From: Rhypophila decipiens
Lineage: Eukaryota; Ascomycota; Sordariomycetes; Sordariales; Naviculisporaceae
Direction: 5' to 3'
DNA length: 64,000 nt
NCBI GenBank assembly: GCA_033297075.1
Contig: MU858241.1
Span: 1 to 64,000, forward strand
Position numbers and translations under genes: made by a program. This document shows positions 32,423-44,236 of the stretch, one piece after another (position 1 is the first letter of the stretch; every line of letters begins with the position of its first letter). The notes under the pieces were generated by a model that did not search any database, was not told the origin of the DNA, and saw only the letters and a program-made list of their open reading frames with translations.

Positions 32423-35400
32423 CTACATGAACATCATCTCTTGCTCATCATGTATGTGTGCATGCGATGTGGTCATTTTTGCCCATTCAGGAAACCACTT
32501 CTCATATAAATGCGACCCAGCCTTTCTGTGTTTCAATTTACTTCCAAAAAGAATCGTGTCGTGGATATCGTGGGGGCGCTCCGTTTTATAGCCGTTTTCA
32601 TTCTGCCACCATGCATTCCAAGCCTTACCGCCTTTGGACATTATTGACGGTTTAGACATTGTTGATGCTATGTCCTCCCTTGTCTTCATGGTGAAATTGG
32701 AGCCGCCCTCAATCCAATCTTCGGGTGATCTTGAGCTCTCGAATTTGAAACGCTCTGCCACAATCTCCATGTCCTCGGGCTGGAAGGCATAGAAATACGG
32801 ACCCGAGTCCTTGGAATCTTCAGACTCAAAAAATCCAGTGTTTCCTCACCAAGTCTTGGTCTCAAAAGAACACCAAAAACCCTGGATTCGAAAGCCCGGT
32901 CAGTATCGGGAAGATCATTAAAACCCTCCAATGTTATCTGCAGCTTTTTGGCGCGGGCTTTGAGAGCCCTTTTTGCACGGTCGAGGAGCTGGATGGAGTC
33001 TGTCTCGACAATCAAGTGGTATGGCACTGCCTGATCTCCAGCCTCCGGCGGCATAGGTATACCATTGAACTCCAGTGGTCGTAGGGGAACCGGGAAAGGC
33101 CCTCCGAATGCCATGATCTCCAGCCTCCGGCGGCATAGGTATACCATTGAATTCCAGTGGTCGTAGGGGAACCGGGAAAGGCCCTCCGAATGCCAGATAG
33201 ATGCGGCCATCCAGACGCGCTCCTGCAGCAAGAAAAGCGTTTACGGTTGAAATAATGCTAGACTCAATACCCATAACTTCTTCCTTTTGGCATATATCAG
33301 GTACCCGTAGCAGAAACCATTCGAAATGTGAAAGAGGGACGCTTGTGCGTAGTGAAGGAGGTTTGACCCAATTAGGATCCTCGCCGATCGATAGTAACTG
33401 ACGTATACAGCTGTTCTGCCCCACCCAATGCCTTGGCTCCAGTTCTTCGGACAGTGCAGAGCTCATTAGCGCTTTGCTGAAGCCTTTGGTCGTTTTGTAG
33501 ATGTGTGGCCAGCGATCCATATAGCGCTGGAGACAATCGGACATGCTGCTTGCAGTGGCAATAATGGAAAGTTGTCCAAGGAGTTGAACAGTTTGGTGTC
33601 TCAGCAAATCTCGGGAGTCTGCGAGCACCCAGGCGGAAAACACAACATGCGCGGAGATGCGTGGCATAGATGTGCTTGGGGACAAAATGCTGTCTGGGAG
33701 CGGAAAGAGCGGGAGGTCCGACGCCGATGAGCATCCAGCCTGAGGGTCAGGACGGCCAGATCTGCAGTTGGCCAGAATTTGTCGGCTCATATCTGCAAGG
33801 TTCGGCAAATCTTGGATGACTCTGAAAGTTGTGCGTGCAAAGCTTGGTGAAGCCTTGTCGTCTTTTCCCCATATCAGTTCGAAGCTGTGGATAAGCCCAG
33901 ATTCGATAAATTCATGCATCACCTTATAGTAATCAGAATCAAACTCGCCCTGTAGAATCTGCGTGGAAAGGTCGTCAATCAACCGATCCACTTTTGGGGA
34001 AGAGCCGATCAGCTGTGTATACACCTGTTCGAGACTCTTACATAAACTGATGTACTGTTCTTGAGAGATGCCGGATTGAATTTGATCGAATAATTGAAGA
34101 AAGTCACAAGCGTCGGCTGAGATTGTATCATATGAGTATTGGTAGTCCGGAAACATGTACAGGACCCCATGTGCTAGTCTTGCCTCACACAGACCCGTAA
34201 GGATCTCTAGGTCAGACTTCTGCACGCCGCACATGAGCTTGTTTCCCCAGTCGGTATTGGAGACGAAATCGGCTGCCGTACGATGTATGAAGCCAACGCT
34301 CAGGGCGTGAGAGATATTCCACAACTCGGCCAATTTCCTGCCGGAGGTTGGAGCGCCCGACCCTCCTTCCCCTGAAGAGAGGAAAGCCGAGAAGTGCACA
34401 AGAAATTGATTAAGAAAGTTTTTGAAACACGACTTAAAAAAGCGCTCCATGTTCTCATATCCCGGGGTCGAGTCTGCCGAGCGAAAGACCTCCAACAAAC
34501 CTCCCGAACGTGTTTCGATATGTCGTTGGAGCACATGCACCTTGGAAATCAAAACATTGGCCGGGGGAATAAGATGACTATCCAGAAGACCCTCTCTAAG
34601 GTGGCTATCATGAGCGAGGAGAAACTCAAGGAATGAAAGGGGGATGACCTGTAAACTGGACACAATTTGCCGGTTGAGATTTTCCATCATTTGCTGCGAT
34701 AGGAGGACCAGTTTGAAATAGGAAGCTGCTTCGTCCCGATAAATCTGTTCGTCTTCTCCCAGCCGCTCCCAAGACTGCCTGTACAGCTGTTCCAGGCTTG
34801 ATGGGAGTTGCCTGACACGGTGAAGGAGTTGATCATAGCTATGGAGGTTTGAGGTTCCACTGCGAAGGCTCCGAAGAACTAGGAACACCCATAGAAAAAC
34901 GCCGGAAGCTCTCATCAGGATCTCATAAATAATCCTTTCCCGCCAGACTTGGCTTTCTGCAGCGTCGCCCCCCCAGAAGTTGAGATGCTCCTGGAAATAA
35001 TCTTCGACATACTCGCCGATGTCCTTTCTGGTGAGGTCCTCTAGGCGCAGCGTCCGTCTCTTGCCGAGTGCATCCTGGAATTGGGCTTTCGGTCGGCTAG
35101 ACAGGCAGAGCTTTGCGTGGGTCTTGCTTTCCAGCGTCTTCAGTAGTTGCAAAACTGGAAAGGGCCCTTCCTTCCGGTCAATTTCGTCCAGACCATCCAG
35201 AAACATAACCACACGTCTCTTCGACGTCATGATGGCTTTGGTCAAAAGAGCCTCTAGTTCATCATCAGACCAATCGTTATATGACCTCTTCTCCAACAGT
35301 CCAGGGTCCCCAGCCAGCAGTGTGCAGGTGAGATCCTCGTCCGGTTGCAGAATTTGGCTGAGGAGTGCGCAAAGCAGACCTTGAACTGACTTCTGCAGCT

Positions 35401-36423
35401 TATCTCCGGAGTTCCACAGGAAGAAAGAAAGGATGGAGACTGTCGGATCCCACTCCTGCAGGATGTTTTCTGTTTTGTCATGGTCGACCAAATACTTCAT
35501 CAGAGTAGACTTCCCTGATCCAGGCTTGCCGCTGATCCAGTATACTTGCTCCTCAGACTTCAGCCACGTGTTGAAGCTGTCCCAAGGCCCGGGTATGTTC
35601 TTGTCAAAGATCCAACGAAACGTCTTGTCGTGCGCCTCGGAAACACGACTTTTCCGCTCGCGCATCGTTGAGAATTGCAGGCTACCAAGGAACAGGAGAC
35701 GCTGCTCCCGGTCAATCTGAGTTTTTGCTTGGCCCACAATTTGGTTGTCGAGCATCTCAGTCTGAGCCAGGATCACCTTCTTGATCCCGGCCGACTCATC
35801 AGTGATGTTTGTTGAGATTCGACGGTAGTAATCGGCCTGGCTGATGATGAACTGCTGGATCTGGCTATCCAATTTGTCGAATCCTTTGTCGTGTTCAGCC
35901 ACAGAGGCCTTCCCTGAGAGCCTGCAACGTATCTGTGACTGTTCAAACTAGGGGGGGGACAAGGAATTATATCATACTAAGAACTGACCAGAATAGTGCC
36001 CTTCATGGTCTCCTGTACATGCTTTAGGTCCTTTCCAAGTTTTTCGATTTCGGACTTGTAGCGTTGGACCTTCCAAGCCTGGCCGAGAGCGCCACGTTCC
36101 TCCAGCGTCATGGACCCCTTCTTCTTCATCGTCTTCCACTTGATGTTGTTCATCACATCCGTCAGCGCCTTCGAGCAGCCGAGGCATTTGTTGGCAACAT
36201 CATGAAGAGCGGTGTCGGCTTCGTCTAGCGGCCCGCCGCTTGTCTTTGCTAGGTTGTCTTGGATAAGTCTCGCATTAGTGGCTATCTGAGCCGACTTGCC
36301 CTCGAGACCATCGCCGATGGATTCGTTCTTCTTGATATTGCGATATAGGTCGATCATGTCTTTGCTGAATGTGATAACCTGCATCACAGCACCCGCAATG
36401 GCCACGATTGAAAGCGGCTCCAT
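32423..36423 (-). CDS. NACHT-type STAND/NLR protein with disrupted C-terminus
   Basis: Fungal NLR-like proteins oligomerise on a trigger and activate cell death. Exon 1 (36423-35989, 145 codons, start MEPLSIVAIAGAV) resembles the Helo-like N-terminal domain. It joins in phase 0 to 35938. The P-loop GKPGSGKST is near residue 282, Walker B is RRVVMFLDGLDEID, and LCLSSRPKAQF is the sensor block. A family-typical HRTAADFV motif follows. No WD40, ankyrin or TPR array is seen. At the 3' end an 82-bp tandem duplication (33032-33195) shifts the frame, so the main frame stops at 32918. Without one copy the frame continues (GDQAVPYHLIVETD) to a second shift near the A6 run at 32828-32833. A further frame then runs to 32423, containing YFYAFQPEDMEIVAERF. 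The predicted intact part is about 1150 residues, and the last third of the ancestral tail is lost or needs correction. Confidence 0.8.
33032..33195. repeat. 82-bp tandem duplication inside the NLR gene
   Basis: 33032-33113 and 33114-33195 are direct copies of 82 bp that differ at one base (C at 33070, T at 33152). Eighty-two is not a multiple of three, so the duplication shifts the reading frame. The near identity implies a recent event or an assembly artefact. Confidence 0.92.
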
Positions 36424-37518
36424 GCTGGCTGGCTGAAGGACTCACGGCGCCCTGTTCCGGTCAATCGTTTTGCAATTGTTTTCTTTTTGCCTCGAATACT
36501 TCAAGGCGCAGGTCTCGCACGGGTGGGAGGGATTTTGCGCGTCGTTGGATAAGAGAATCAAATACATTAAGGGTTGGAGAGAGCTGTCACCCGTGTTTCT
36601 TTCGCTGCCCGACCCCTCACAGCGACTGTCGAGCCTAACCTGCATGGCGAGTAGTCACGTGCGTGTGCTCGGGAGTGGCCTGAGATAGGAGGTCGGCAAC
36701 CCCGGTGCCTCTTATCTGGAGGTTGATTCGGCAAGAGAAGGAGAGGTCAAACCGACCTGTCATGTTAACCACGCACGACCATACCAAGAAAAGTATGGGT
36801 TTTCGTACCTCAATTCCACACAGTCGAACAAAAAGTGAAATCCTCGGCAAAGCTTGTGTCATTTATAGCTCTTCTTGTTCAACTTTCGGATACTGTGTTG
36901 ATCGGCCATTAAAGTGGCGATGATGTGGCCAAGCAGCGGTCCCTGTCTGACCTCGAGGTGTTCTATAGATCACTCGAAGGGGAAAGTCAAGCATGAGAAA
37001 GAAAACTGTGGGTCGGTAACATCCTTATCACCGTGAACACCACCCACTTCGTGATAACCGTAACGGTACCAGCACCCCCACTTTGGTACCGTACATATAA
37101 TATTTTCACCGACAGCGCTGGTCACATGGGCATGATGGAAGGAGCGTGACTGGTAGTGATATGACAGGCCCCCGTCTTGGACCATCGCAGATGAACACGT
37201 CCCCATAAGCCGGACACCTCATATCAACTCGAGCTCTATGACATCATTGGTCGGCGTGATTTCCGTTATAACCTACACGCATCTACCGAAAAGCGATACG
37301 CTCCAACATTGTCATTCATGTGGGACAGAACACCGTGAATGAATGAAGTGGTATTTACAGGTAACCGTATCATCAGTCATGGGTTGGTCTTGTGTTACAA
37401 AAGTTAAGACGTCCCTCCTTTCCATCTCACAGAACTCCTCAACACCGTTTCGTAGCCTTAGGAATGACAAGTACAACTACAATAGCTTACAGAGACAAAC
37501 CGAACCTTGCCGGGCATG
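36424..37518. other. intergenic upstream of the NLR
   Basis: This is the promoter region of the NLR gene and the 3' flank of the proline-rich gene. No gene or clear motif is seen. Confidence 0.4.
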
Positions 37519-38705
37519 TTACATGATATCAAGCTGTGCAAACAGGACTGCACCTAAAGCTAGTACAAGAATCTTGAACCGGAGCATTTGTATATCCGAA
37601 CAAGACGCCGAGTCATCAGATGGAGTGGGTGTCATGGCCCCAAAAGCATATGTCGGCGTGTCAGTGGGAGTGGCACAGTAATATGTGTATGACGAAGCAG
37701 CTTCCACTAAATTCGCAAGCCAGATAGAATCCTTTGCATCTGTTGCTATTGCCGCTGTGCCTGCCTGTCGTGGCGGGAGTAAAGGCGGCATTGGGGGTAT
37801 GGTTGGAATCACAGGGACCGTGGGGAGGGTAACTGGCCGCGGACTGAAGCTGATCGGGCGAAAAGGAGTTGGGCCCGGCGCAATACTGTAGGCTGATGTG
37901 GGCTCGGGAAGTTCCGCACTGCTGCTAGACGCTGTCGCTGAATATCTAGTGGTACTACTGGTAGGAATCACCGCTTGAGCGCAGACTCCGGCGAGAGTGT
38001 TCCACTGATCTGGTACGTAGTAGGTGCCAGAATAACACGCGCATTCGGTTCCTCCGCCGCCGCAGTAGACGCTGAGCGACGACCAGGCGTCGCAAGCTTT
38101 TGTGGGCTCGACTGCGTTGAAGGATGTTGTGGTTAGGTATGTGGTGGGAATAGAGACACATGCAGTGCGGCGGGCAGCGAGATTTGAGCAGTGGGTCTGG
38201 AACTCGGTGACCGTCAAGGTTCTTATTCTTCCGATTTGGGGCAAGCCGTTACCAGGATTCCCTTCGGGTTCAGGTTCGTTGAGCACTCGGGCTGTTTCTG
38301 CGGCTTCGAGGATATCGTTGACTTTGGAAAAAAATGGGTCCCACTCGACCGTCAGATCTACCACATCATATGCAACCTGTTAGCCAGCAGCTTCATTTCC
38401 TTTGCATACCCTAGAGCTTTGTACATACCTCCAAACGGTGCTTCTCTACTGTCGGTATACCTCCCCAGCGGATAATTCCAGTCTGGCCCATACGCGACGG
38501 GTACTGTGTCGGGGACGGTGGGGATCGGGTCAGGTTTCGCCCCGGGGACGGGGACAGGGTCCGCTCCGGGTCTCGGAACGGGAACTGCTGGGATTGGATC
38601 CGGGACGTAGGGTTTCGGGACCGGTATCGGTACGCGGAATGTTCCTCCCGGGCTTGGCAAGACCAACACACCGATGAAAAGGTTATTTAGGGCCGGGAAT
38701 TTCAT
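37519..38705 (-). CDS. secreted or cell-surface proline-rich protein, unknown family
   Basis: I do not recognise the family. Exon 1 (38705-38429) and exon 2 (38357-37519) join in frame through a GTATGT donor and a GTGGTAG acceptor, giving 371 residues. The start MKFPALNNLFIGVLVLPSP is a weak signal peptide. A Pro/Val repeat region follows (PIPVPKPYVPDPIPAVPVP-like), then a charged block, TVEWDPFFSKVNDILEAAE. A cysteine-bearing domain follows, with HCSNLAARRTACVSIPT, YCGGGGTECACYSGTYY and VPDQWNTLAGVC. A Ser/Thr/Pro-rich stretch comes next, and the C-terminal end is hydrophobic (FKILVLALGAVLFAQLDIM). The layout suggests an exported, mucin-like wall or membrane protein, with the C-terminus serving as a GPI-addition signal or membrane anchor. 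Confidence 0.6.
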
Positions 38706-38995
38706 GGTTCCAATCGACTGCAGCAGCGAGTAACAAACAAAACCTTCAAAAGTTATAGCGGAGCGACAGGTTTTGTTCGCTTGCCAAGCGAAAATTAAGG
38801 GGCGCAGCAGCTGAGGGAGCCTGATTTGTTGATGTACCAATCATCGCCAGGAATCCCGTCCTCCGTCGACCGCGACCGCGTTTGTGCAGCGCCAATAGAG
38901 GCGGTGTTCTGGGAGGGTGTGCAAATCTCGACTCATAAACTTGGTTGTAGCACGAGAGGCCTCGAGTCATCAACATTTTCCTATCACCAGGCAAA

Positions 38996-41290
38996 ATGTC
39001 GACCGAATTCAAGTATCATCCACTCGATAGGACTCGTTCAGAGATCAGGCTTCTCGAGATAATGCCTGCCTATGGACGGTCGCTTCCTCTCAAGTGCACC
39101 ATTCGGCATACTGCACTGGGTTCGTCGACATATCGCTGCCTCTCGTACGTATGGGGAGACCAGAACAATGACGTGAAATCCCGAATTGCCATCACGTACA
39201 AGAAGCCGATCTTAGAGCGATTAAAGCTGAGGACAGGACACCAATCGTCCGAGTCCGAGAACTTCCGTCTGGAAATCGGCAGCAGCCTTGCAGCGGCGTT
39301 GGTACATCTGCGCCGGAAGCACAAACGAGTCACCATATGGGCAGATGCGCTGTGCATCAATCAACAGGATGACGAAGAAAAGAACTGGCAGGTCGAGCTC
39401 ATGACAGAAATTTACTCCACGGCTACGCATGTACATGCGTGGCTGGGTCCACGTTTTGACGACGACGCAGACGATGTCAGCACTATCTGTGACGCATTCA
39501 AACTGGTCCCAACCGTTGCGGGCTTGCTGAGGAGGTCAAACAGTGCGCAAACGTTCGCTGACGAGACATCTTGGTCCAAGGCTTGCTTTTCGCTAGCCAA
39601 CACCAACCCGCCCAGTACTATCCAACATGGGGGGAACAAAGACCGGTCTTCTTCGAATACTATATCACATGAGCTACGAGAAGCTTTGACATCTAAGGGT
39701 GCATGGGGCCGCTTCCTCTCCGCTTTCAATAAATTGTCCCAAAGCGAGTATTTCCAACGGATGTGGGTACGTAGTAGCCACATCAGAGGAGTAATGTCTG
39801 ATAAAAGAAATGCTAACGGTTTGTCTTCATCTTGGTATCAGATTCTTCAAGAGACTGGGAGGGCCCGAGATTTAACCTTTCACTATGCTGAACAAAAAGC
39901 ACCATATAAACTGCTATTGTTCTGTCTCTGCCTGGCAAGGCCGTTTTGGGCATTGAATGATAACCTAGCCAATCTACGCACGAGCTCCTTTTTCTCCAGG
40001 TTCGACCCTAGGTTCCTCACCTGCCTCACGGCTCGGATGAACTGCGACAAGAACTGCACGCTCGCTGAAGTCCTCCAACTGGCGTACTTGCAACCACCAC
40101 CGCTGCTCAATGCGAGCGACCCCCGAGATATCATCTATGCGCTGTTAGGTGTTGCAAGTGATGGGCCGATTGGGATAAAGGCTCGTTACGAGCTAGGTGT
40201 TGAATATCCCTATGCCTCTGCCACTCGGCTGCTTCTCTCAGAGGGTTTTACAGACATTTTACTCTCGTTCAAGCCGTACATGTCTAGTGAAGTGGACCTT
40301 TCAGCCGAGACCTTTCCGTCATGGGCGTTCGATTGGTCAACCAGGGGTGTATCAACCTCGTTTGACAAATCCAAGGCTTGTGGAGATACAAAACCCGCAA
40401 TATCTTTCAGGGAGCTCCCAGGCCTGGAGCACAAGAAAGAGATGATGGTTATCAGGGGATACAGACTCGGATATGTTACAAAGACAGGCGATTCATTCTC
40501 TCGTGTTGGCACGACGGTTGGATTTGGGAAACATATTTTCCCGACCGGAACTATCAATATGGAGTCACCTCCCTCATCCAACGAGACTCAGATCTCGTTA
40601 TCCTTGGTCTTCGACCATTTACGTCAACAATATCACCACCTCAACGTCAACCATACACTCACGGACACCGAAACGTTCTTTAACGAGTCCGCATGGCCCA
40701 TCGGGCGGTATGGACTTTGGTGGATCAAATGGGTCTTGGGACTCTGGAACTTGCTCACGACGCACATTCATGGCCAAAAAGAGGACGTAAAGGATGCACT
40801 CAAAAGCGTCCTGGAGCTCCTTTCAGTACCCCAGGAAGATCATCACAAAGGCTATTCCATCCTCCACGAGCTAATCAGTCCCCAGGCTTTACTGAGCTCT
40901 GTATCACACAGCACAAGTCCGCATCATCAAGAACCGGTCAACATTACAGTTCAGAGGGCATTTCGTTCGGCGTACGGGATGCGCCCAGTTGCCTTGAACG
41001 GCATTGGCGGACACGGTAAACGCTATCTGGGCTATGGGCCCGAACCAACGGAGGAAGGTGACGAAGTTGTTGTCTTTGAGGGAGTCAAAGCTCCACTGGT
41101 CCTGAGGAAAGCCCGTCTCAGTCCGGAAATCACTACTATCGGCAGCTACCTTGATGTAGCATATGATGCGGAAGGGTACTACTACTACAAGATCATTGGG
41201 CCAGCATATATCTGCGGAGTTATGGAAGGGCAGTTGTTCAACGACACAATACAGGACCAGCCGGCGACTGGATCGTTTTTGATCGGTTAA
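38996..41290 (+). CDS. HET-domain protein
   Basis: This is a heterokaryon-incompatibility-type protein. The start MSTEFKYHPLDRTRSEIRLLEI is the typical opening (YxPLDxxxxEIRLLxI). Conserved blocks are YRCLSYVWGD, RVTIWADALCINQQDDEEKNWQVELM and the EIYSTATHVHAWLGP segment. The open frame runs through a likely 75-nt intron at 39767-39841 (GTACGT donor, TATCAG acceptor). Removing it turns RMW-V-R-S-S into RMW-I-L-Q-E, the expected WxxQE motif. The spliced protein is about 739 residues. The middle block ASDPRDIIYALLGVASDG matches the family's DPRDxIYALLG. The end, VMEGQLFNDTIQDQ, matches the usual gEal motif region. It faces another HET gene tail to tail 292 bp away. Confidence 0.92.
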   Translation: MSTEFKYHPLDRTRSEIRLLEIMPAYGRSLPLKCTIRHTALGSSTYRCLSYVWGDQNNDVKSRIAITYKKPILERLKLRTGHQSSESENFRLEIGSSLAAALVHLRRKHKRVTIWADALCINQQDDEEKNWQVELMTEIYSTATHVHAWLGPRFDDDADDVSTICDAFKLVPTVAGLLRRSNSAQTFADETSWSKACFSLANTNPPSTIQHGGNKDRSSSNTISHELREALTSKGAWGRFLSAFNKLSQSEYFQRMWVRSSHIRGVMSDKRNANGLSSSWYQILQETGRARDLTFHYAEQKAPYKLLLFCLCLARPFWALNDNLANLRTSSFFSRFDPRFLTCLTARMNCDKNCTLAEVLQLAYLQPPPLLNASDPRDIIYALLGVASDGPIGIKARYELGVEYPYASATRLLLSEGFTDILLSFKPYMSSEVDLSAETFPSWAFDWSTRGVSTSFDKSKACGDTKPAISFRELPGLEHKKEMMVIRGYRLGYVTKTGDSFSRVGTTVGFGKHIFPTGTINMESPPSSNETQISLSLVFDHLRQQYHHLNVNHTLTDTETFFNESAWPIGRYGLWWIKWVLGLWNLLTTHIHGQKEDVKDALKSVLELLSVPQEDHHKGYSILHELISPQALLSSVSHSTSPHHQEPVNITVQRAFRSAYGMRPVALNGIGGHGKRYLGYGPEPTEEGDEVVVFEGVKAPLVLRKARLSPEITTIGSYLDVAYDAEGYYYYKIIGPAYICGVMEGQLFNDTIQDQPATGSFLIG

Positions 41291-41582
41291 GAGGGAAATC
41301 CGAAGGGGTAGTTTTTACACTATCGACTTCAATGAGACTACGTATATTCTAGACTCCTTCACTCACTGGCATCTAGCAACAGTACCCTGGTTGACTACTA
41401 CAGCCACGGTATGATAACGTATGGGGCAGCCGCTCCGGCTGGCCAAGGAAGATGCAATGAGGCCACCCGAGAAGGATTACAGCCCTTTTTGGGGACCGAT
41501 GTAACCGTTTAATTCAGGTTTGGAAATAACCTTATCCAAGCAACTGTAGCAAAGATGCATATACGTAATCCAACAACCCCAT

Positions 41583-43804
41583 TCAGAAAATCTCGACACA
41601 CTCATCGGGCCCATCAAAAAACTCCCTCCCAGTTTCCTCTGTCTGTGGCCCGGACATATCGGCAGAACAGAATACTCCTACTCTGTACAGCCTCTCACCA
41701 TAGCATGTCGGGGCCTGATACAACAATAGACCAACAAAGCCCTTTTCAAGCCCGCCGTCCTTGCTAAATGACCCCAATAGCAGCATCTTGAGATTCACAC
41801 GGTCATCCGTGTCTCCCGCCGGGGCCCAGTCAAGGAACAGGTGCCACTGGCCTTTGTGGGGGTCCAGGCTCCAAGGTCTGAATTGCCGCAAGGTTTTGGT
41901 ATCCTCGATTATGTGAAACTGGGCAAAGGGAAGACTAACGACTTTCCCAACAACTCGTAAATGAGCATGCGTTATCTGCCCCAAAGGATCCTTGCCCTTG
42001 TGAGTGACGTACGTGTCCAGCTGTCGATACTCTGGCATGATCTCGGCACTCCATCCCAGCACGGTAGAGAATTGGCCTCGGTTAGCCCAACTCCAGGACG
42101 GACAAACATATGGCTGCGGAGACACGATTGAATCGAGAAGGCTATTAAAGTCCGCGTGTATGAATCGGGATGTCAACTTCCAACAAAGGGTCATGAGCAG
42201 TGTTGGCTTCCACATGCCTGCGACGTAATCGGAGTCGGGAAGATTCGATGCAGATCCGAAGGCCCTGGCTAGACCAGATAATGCCGGGAAAATGTCAGTC
42301 GTGTACGAGAAACCGCCGTTTCGTTGACCGTAGAATGAGATGGTGTCAAGCCAGCCCGAGAGGTTGTTTCGTCGACGCCAGTCTAGACCGGTCTGGCCCC
42401 ACCATTTGCTGCCCTTTTCGGGTCCTCCGAGGTACCAGTTGCTCTTTGGGCAGGAGAACAGCACATCCATTCTGCCGAAGGCAAGGAGACGGGTAGAAGC
42501 CAGCATTTCTTGGTAAGTCCATCCCCTCGAGATCCATTTGGAGAGTTCCAAGTTGAGATCAAAAGGATCGCCTTGTATTCTCGACCAGTATCGGGTATCC
42601 TTGATGAATTGGTTGAGCCTTAGCCGCAGGAGGCCAGAAGCCTGAGGCTGCAGCGTTGAGCGGTAGTTAACATACAGCTCAAGCTCGTTTTCGCGCGGTC
42701 TGAGAAAGCCTTCGAGACAGGACGTCGAAGATATGGCCCCTATCGTCACCCATGCGTTGCCGTAAATCTGGTCCATGATTCCTGCGTGCTCTTCCCAGTC
42801 TCCTCCCGTTTCCGCATCCTGCCGTATACATATGGCGTCCACCCAAAGGTACGAGATGCCTAGGAGACGGGCGGTGATGACTGCATCCCGGACTACGGGC
42901 GGCAACTCCTGCTCTTGGATTCCGTTGAGAAATCTTGATTCAGTCTTGGCGCTGTCGGTTCGAAGCTGCGCCTTTGACTCTTCCCTTGAGCCCCAGCAGT
43001 AGCTCAAGGCTGCGTACTTGACATGGGGCAGTCGTATGTCTCTGCCCTGGACCAATTTCATGTGCTGGTCTTGGACGTAGATGAGCCGTTTTGGTATAAA
43101 GGAACCGGCAAGATGGGAATGGTCCCGTACACAGTCGTCAACCATTAATCGACCCCAAGCAATCACTCTGGGATCAGCCCAATCCAAGATACGGGGAAAT
43201 ATTCGGATCCGTAGCCAATCAGCAAGGGTGTTATGGCCTGTCGAGTTCGCGTCAGAACCTCTGGTACGAATGCAGTACTCAAAAGACACCGGCGTAACCG
43301 ACACATACCATCGGCAGCATCCGTCTGGAACGCGATGACGATCTCGTTTCTATCAGCGGGTGTCATGACAGAGACTCGAAGAGCCATCCCTCCCGCTCCA
43401 AGCCGCTCCATATCAGTACCGGACCATACCCACTGCAGGCCGACGATACACTCGGCAGTCTGTGAAAAGAAACCGCTAACCCCGGCTTCCCACATGACCG
43501 CACCCTCCACGCTTCGGTGCAGCATCGTGTCTCGCAACATGGCGCAAAACTCGCAGCCCCCTTTTGCGGACTTTTCGAGCGCCGGTAAGCCAGGAAGATG
43601 GTCCCTGAGTTGAAAATCTAAAGGAAGCGTCCACTCCTCCCAATTCCTTACCCTTTCCGAGTTTGGCATCCGGAGATATTTCTTCCCTGTTTCTGCAATG
43701 CCAACGGAGCCGCCCGCCCTTCGGTCATCAAACTCAAGCACTTGGCAGCGTGTACAGAGGCGGGCACCGCGCAACGGGGCGGCGGGAGGAGAGGATAGCG
43801 GCAT
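41583..43804 (-). CDS. HET-domain protein with N-terminal Cys block
   Basis: This is a heterokaryon-incompatibility-type protein of the long N-terminus class. Exon 1 (43804-43309) and exon 2 (43258-41583) join in frame to give 723 residues. The start is MPLSSPPAAPLRG. The N-terminal 150 residues contain CTRC and GGCEFCAML, the cysteine pairs typical of this class. The HET region then follows: YAALSYCWGSREESKAQLRT, PPVVRDAVITARLLGISYLWVDAICIRQD, EHAGIMDQIYGNAWVTI, SRGWTYQEMLASTRLLAFG. The C-terminal part includes a YVCPSWSWANRG block, also standard. It is convergent with the HET gene at 38996-41290. Confidence 0.93.
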
Positions 43805-44236
43805 AATAGGTGCTGCTTCGGCCGCGAAACACAGTTGTTGTTCACATAAGGTGAGTTAACGGGATGAATATCGTGGAACCAAATGTGGAGGTTCAAAAAG
43901 TGAGGTGGTGTATGGCTCAGGGGACTTGGAGCCTGATGGTAAAAACGAGAGCGGCCCGAGTGGTAAGTCTCTGCGCCTAACGAAGTTGATTGGTCGTCGG
44001 GACAGATGTCCCTTCCAAGAATAGCCAACATCCAGCGCTCCTGTCCTGCCCAATAGCAACGCTGCCCGGCACACCATTTGAACGAAAAGTGTTCTTTCAC
44101 TGCAGAATTACGCGATGCCGTTGCAGGCCGTAGCATCCAGCACGGGTTATTCTTTTGTTGATATTGAAAGCCTGATATCATCCTTTGCTTCAAATACATA
44201 ATAGATAGAAGCAGTAGTTCAGATCTTGAAGCGCCG
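43805..44236. other. upstream region of a HET gene
   Basis: A minus-strand open frame extends upstream from the HET gene to 44199, but it is in another frame and has no protein features. I see nothing else. Confidence 0.35.
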
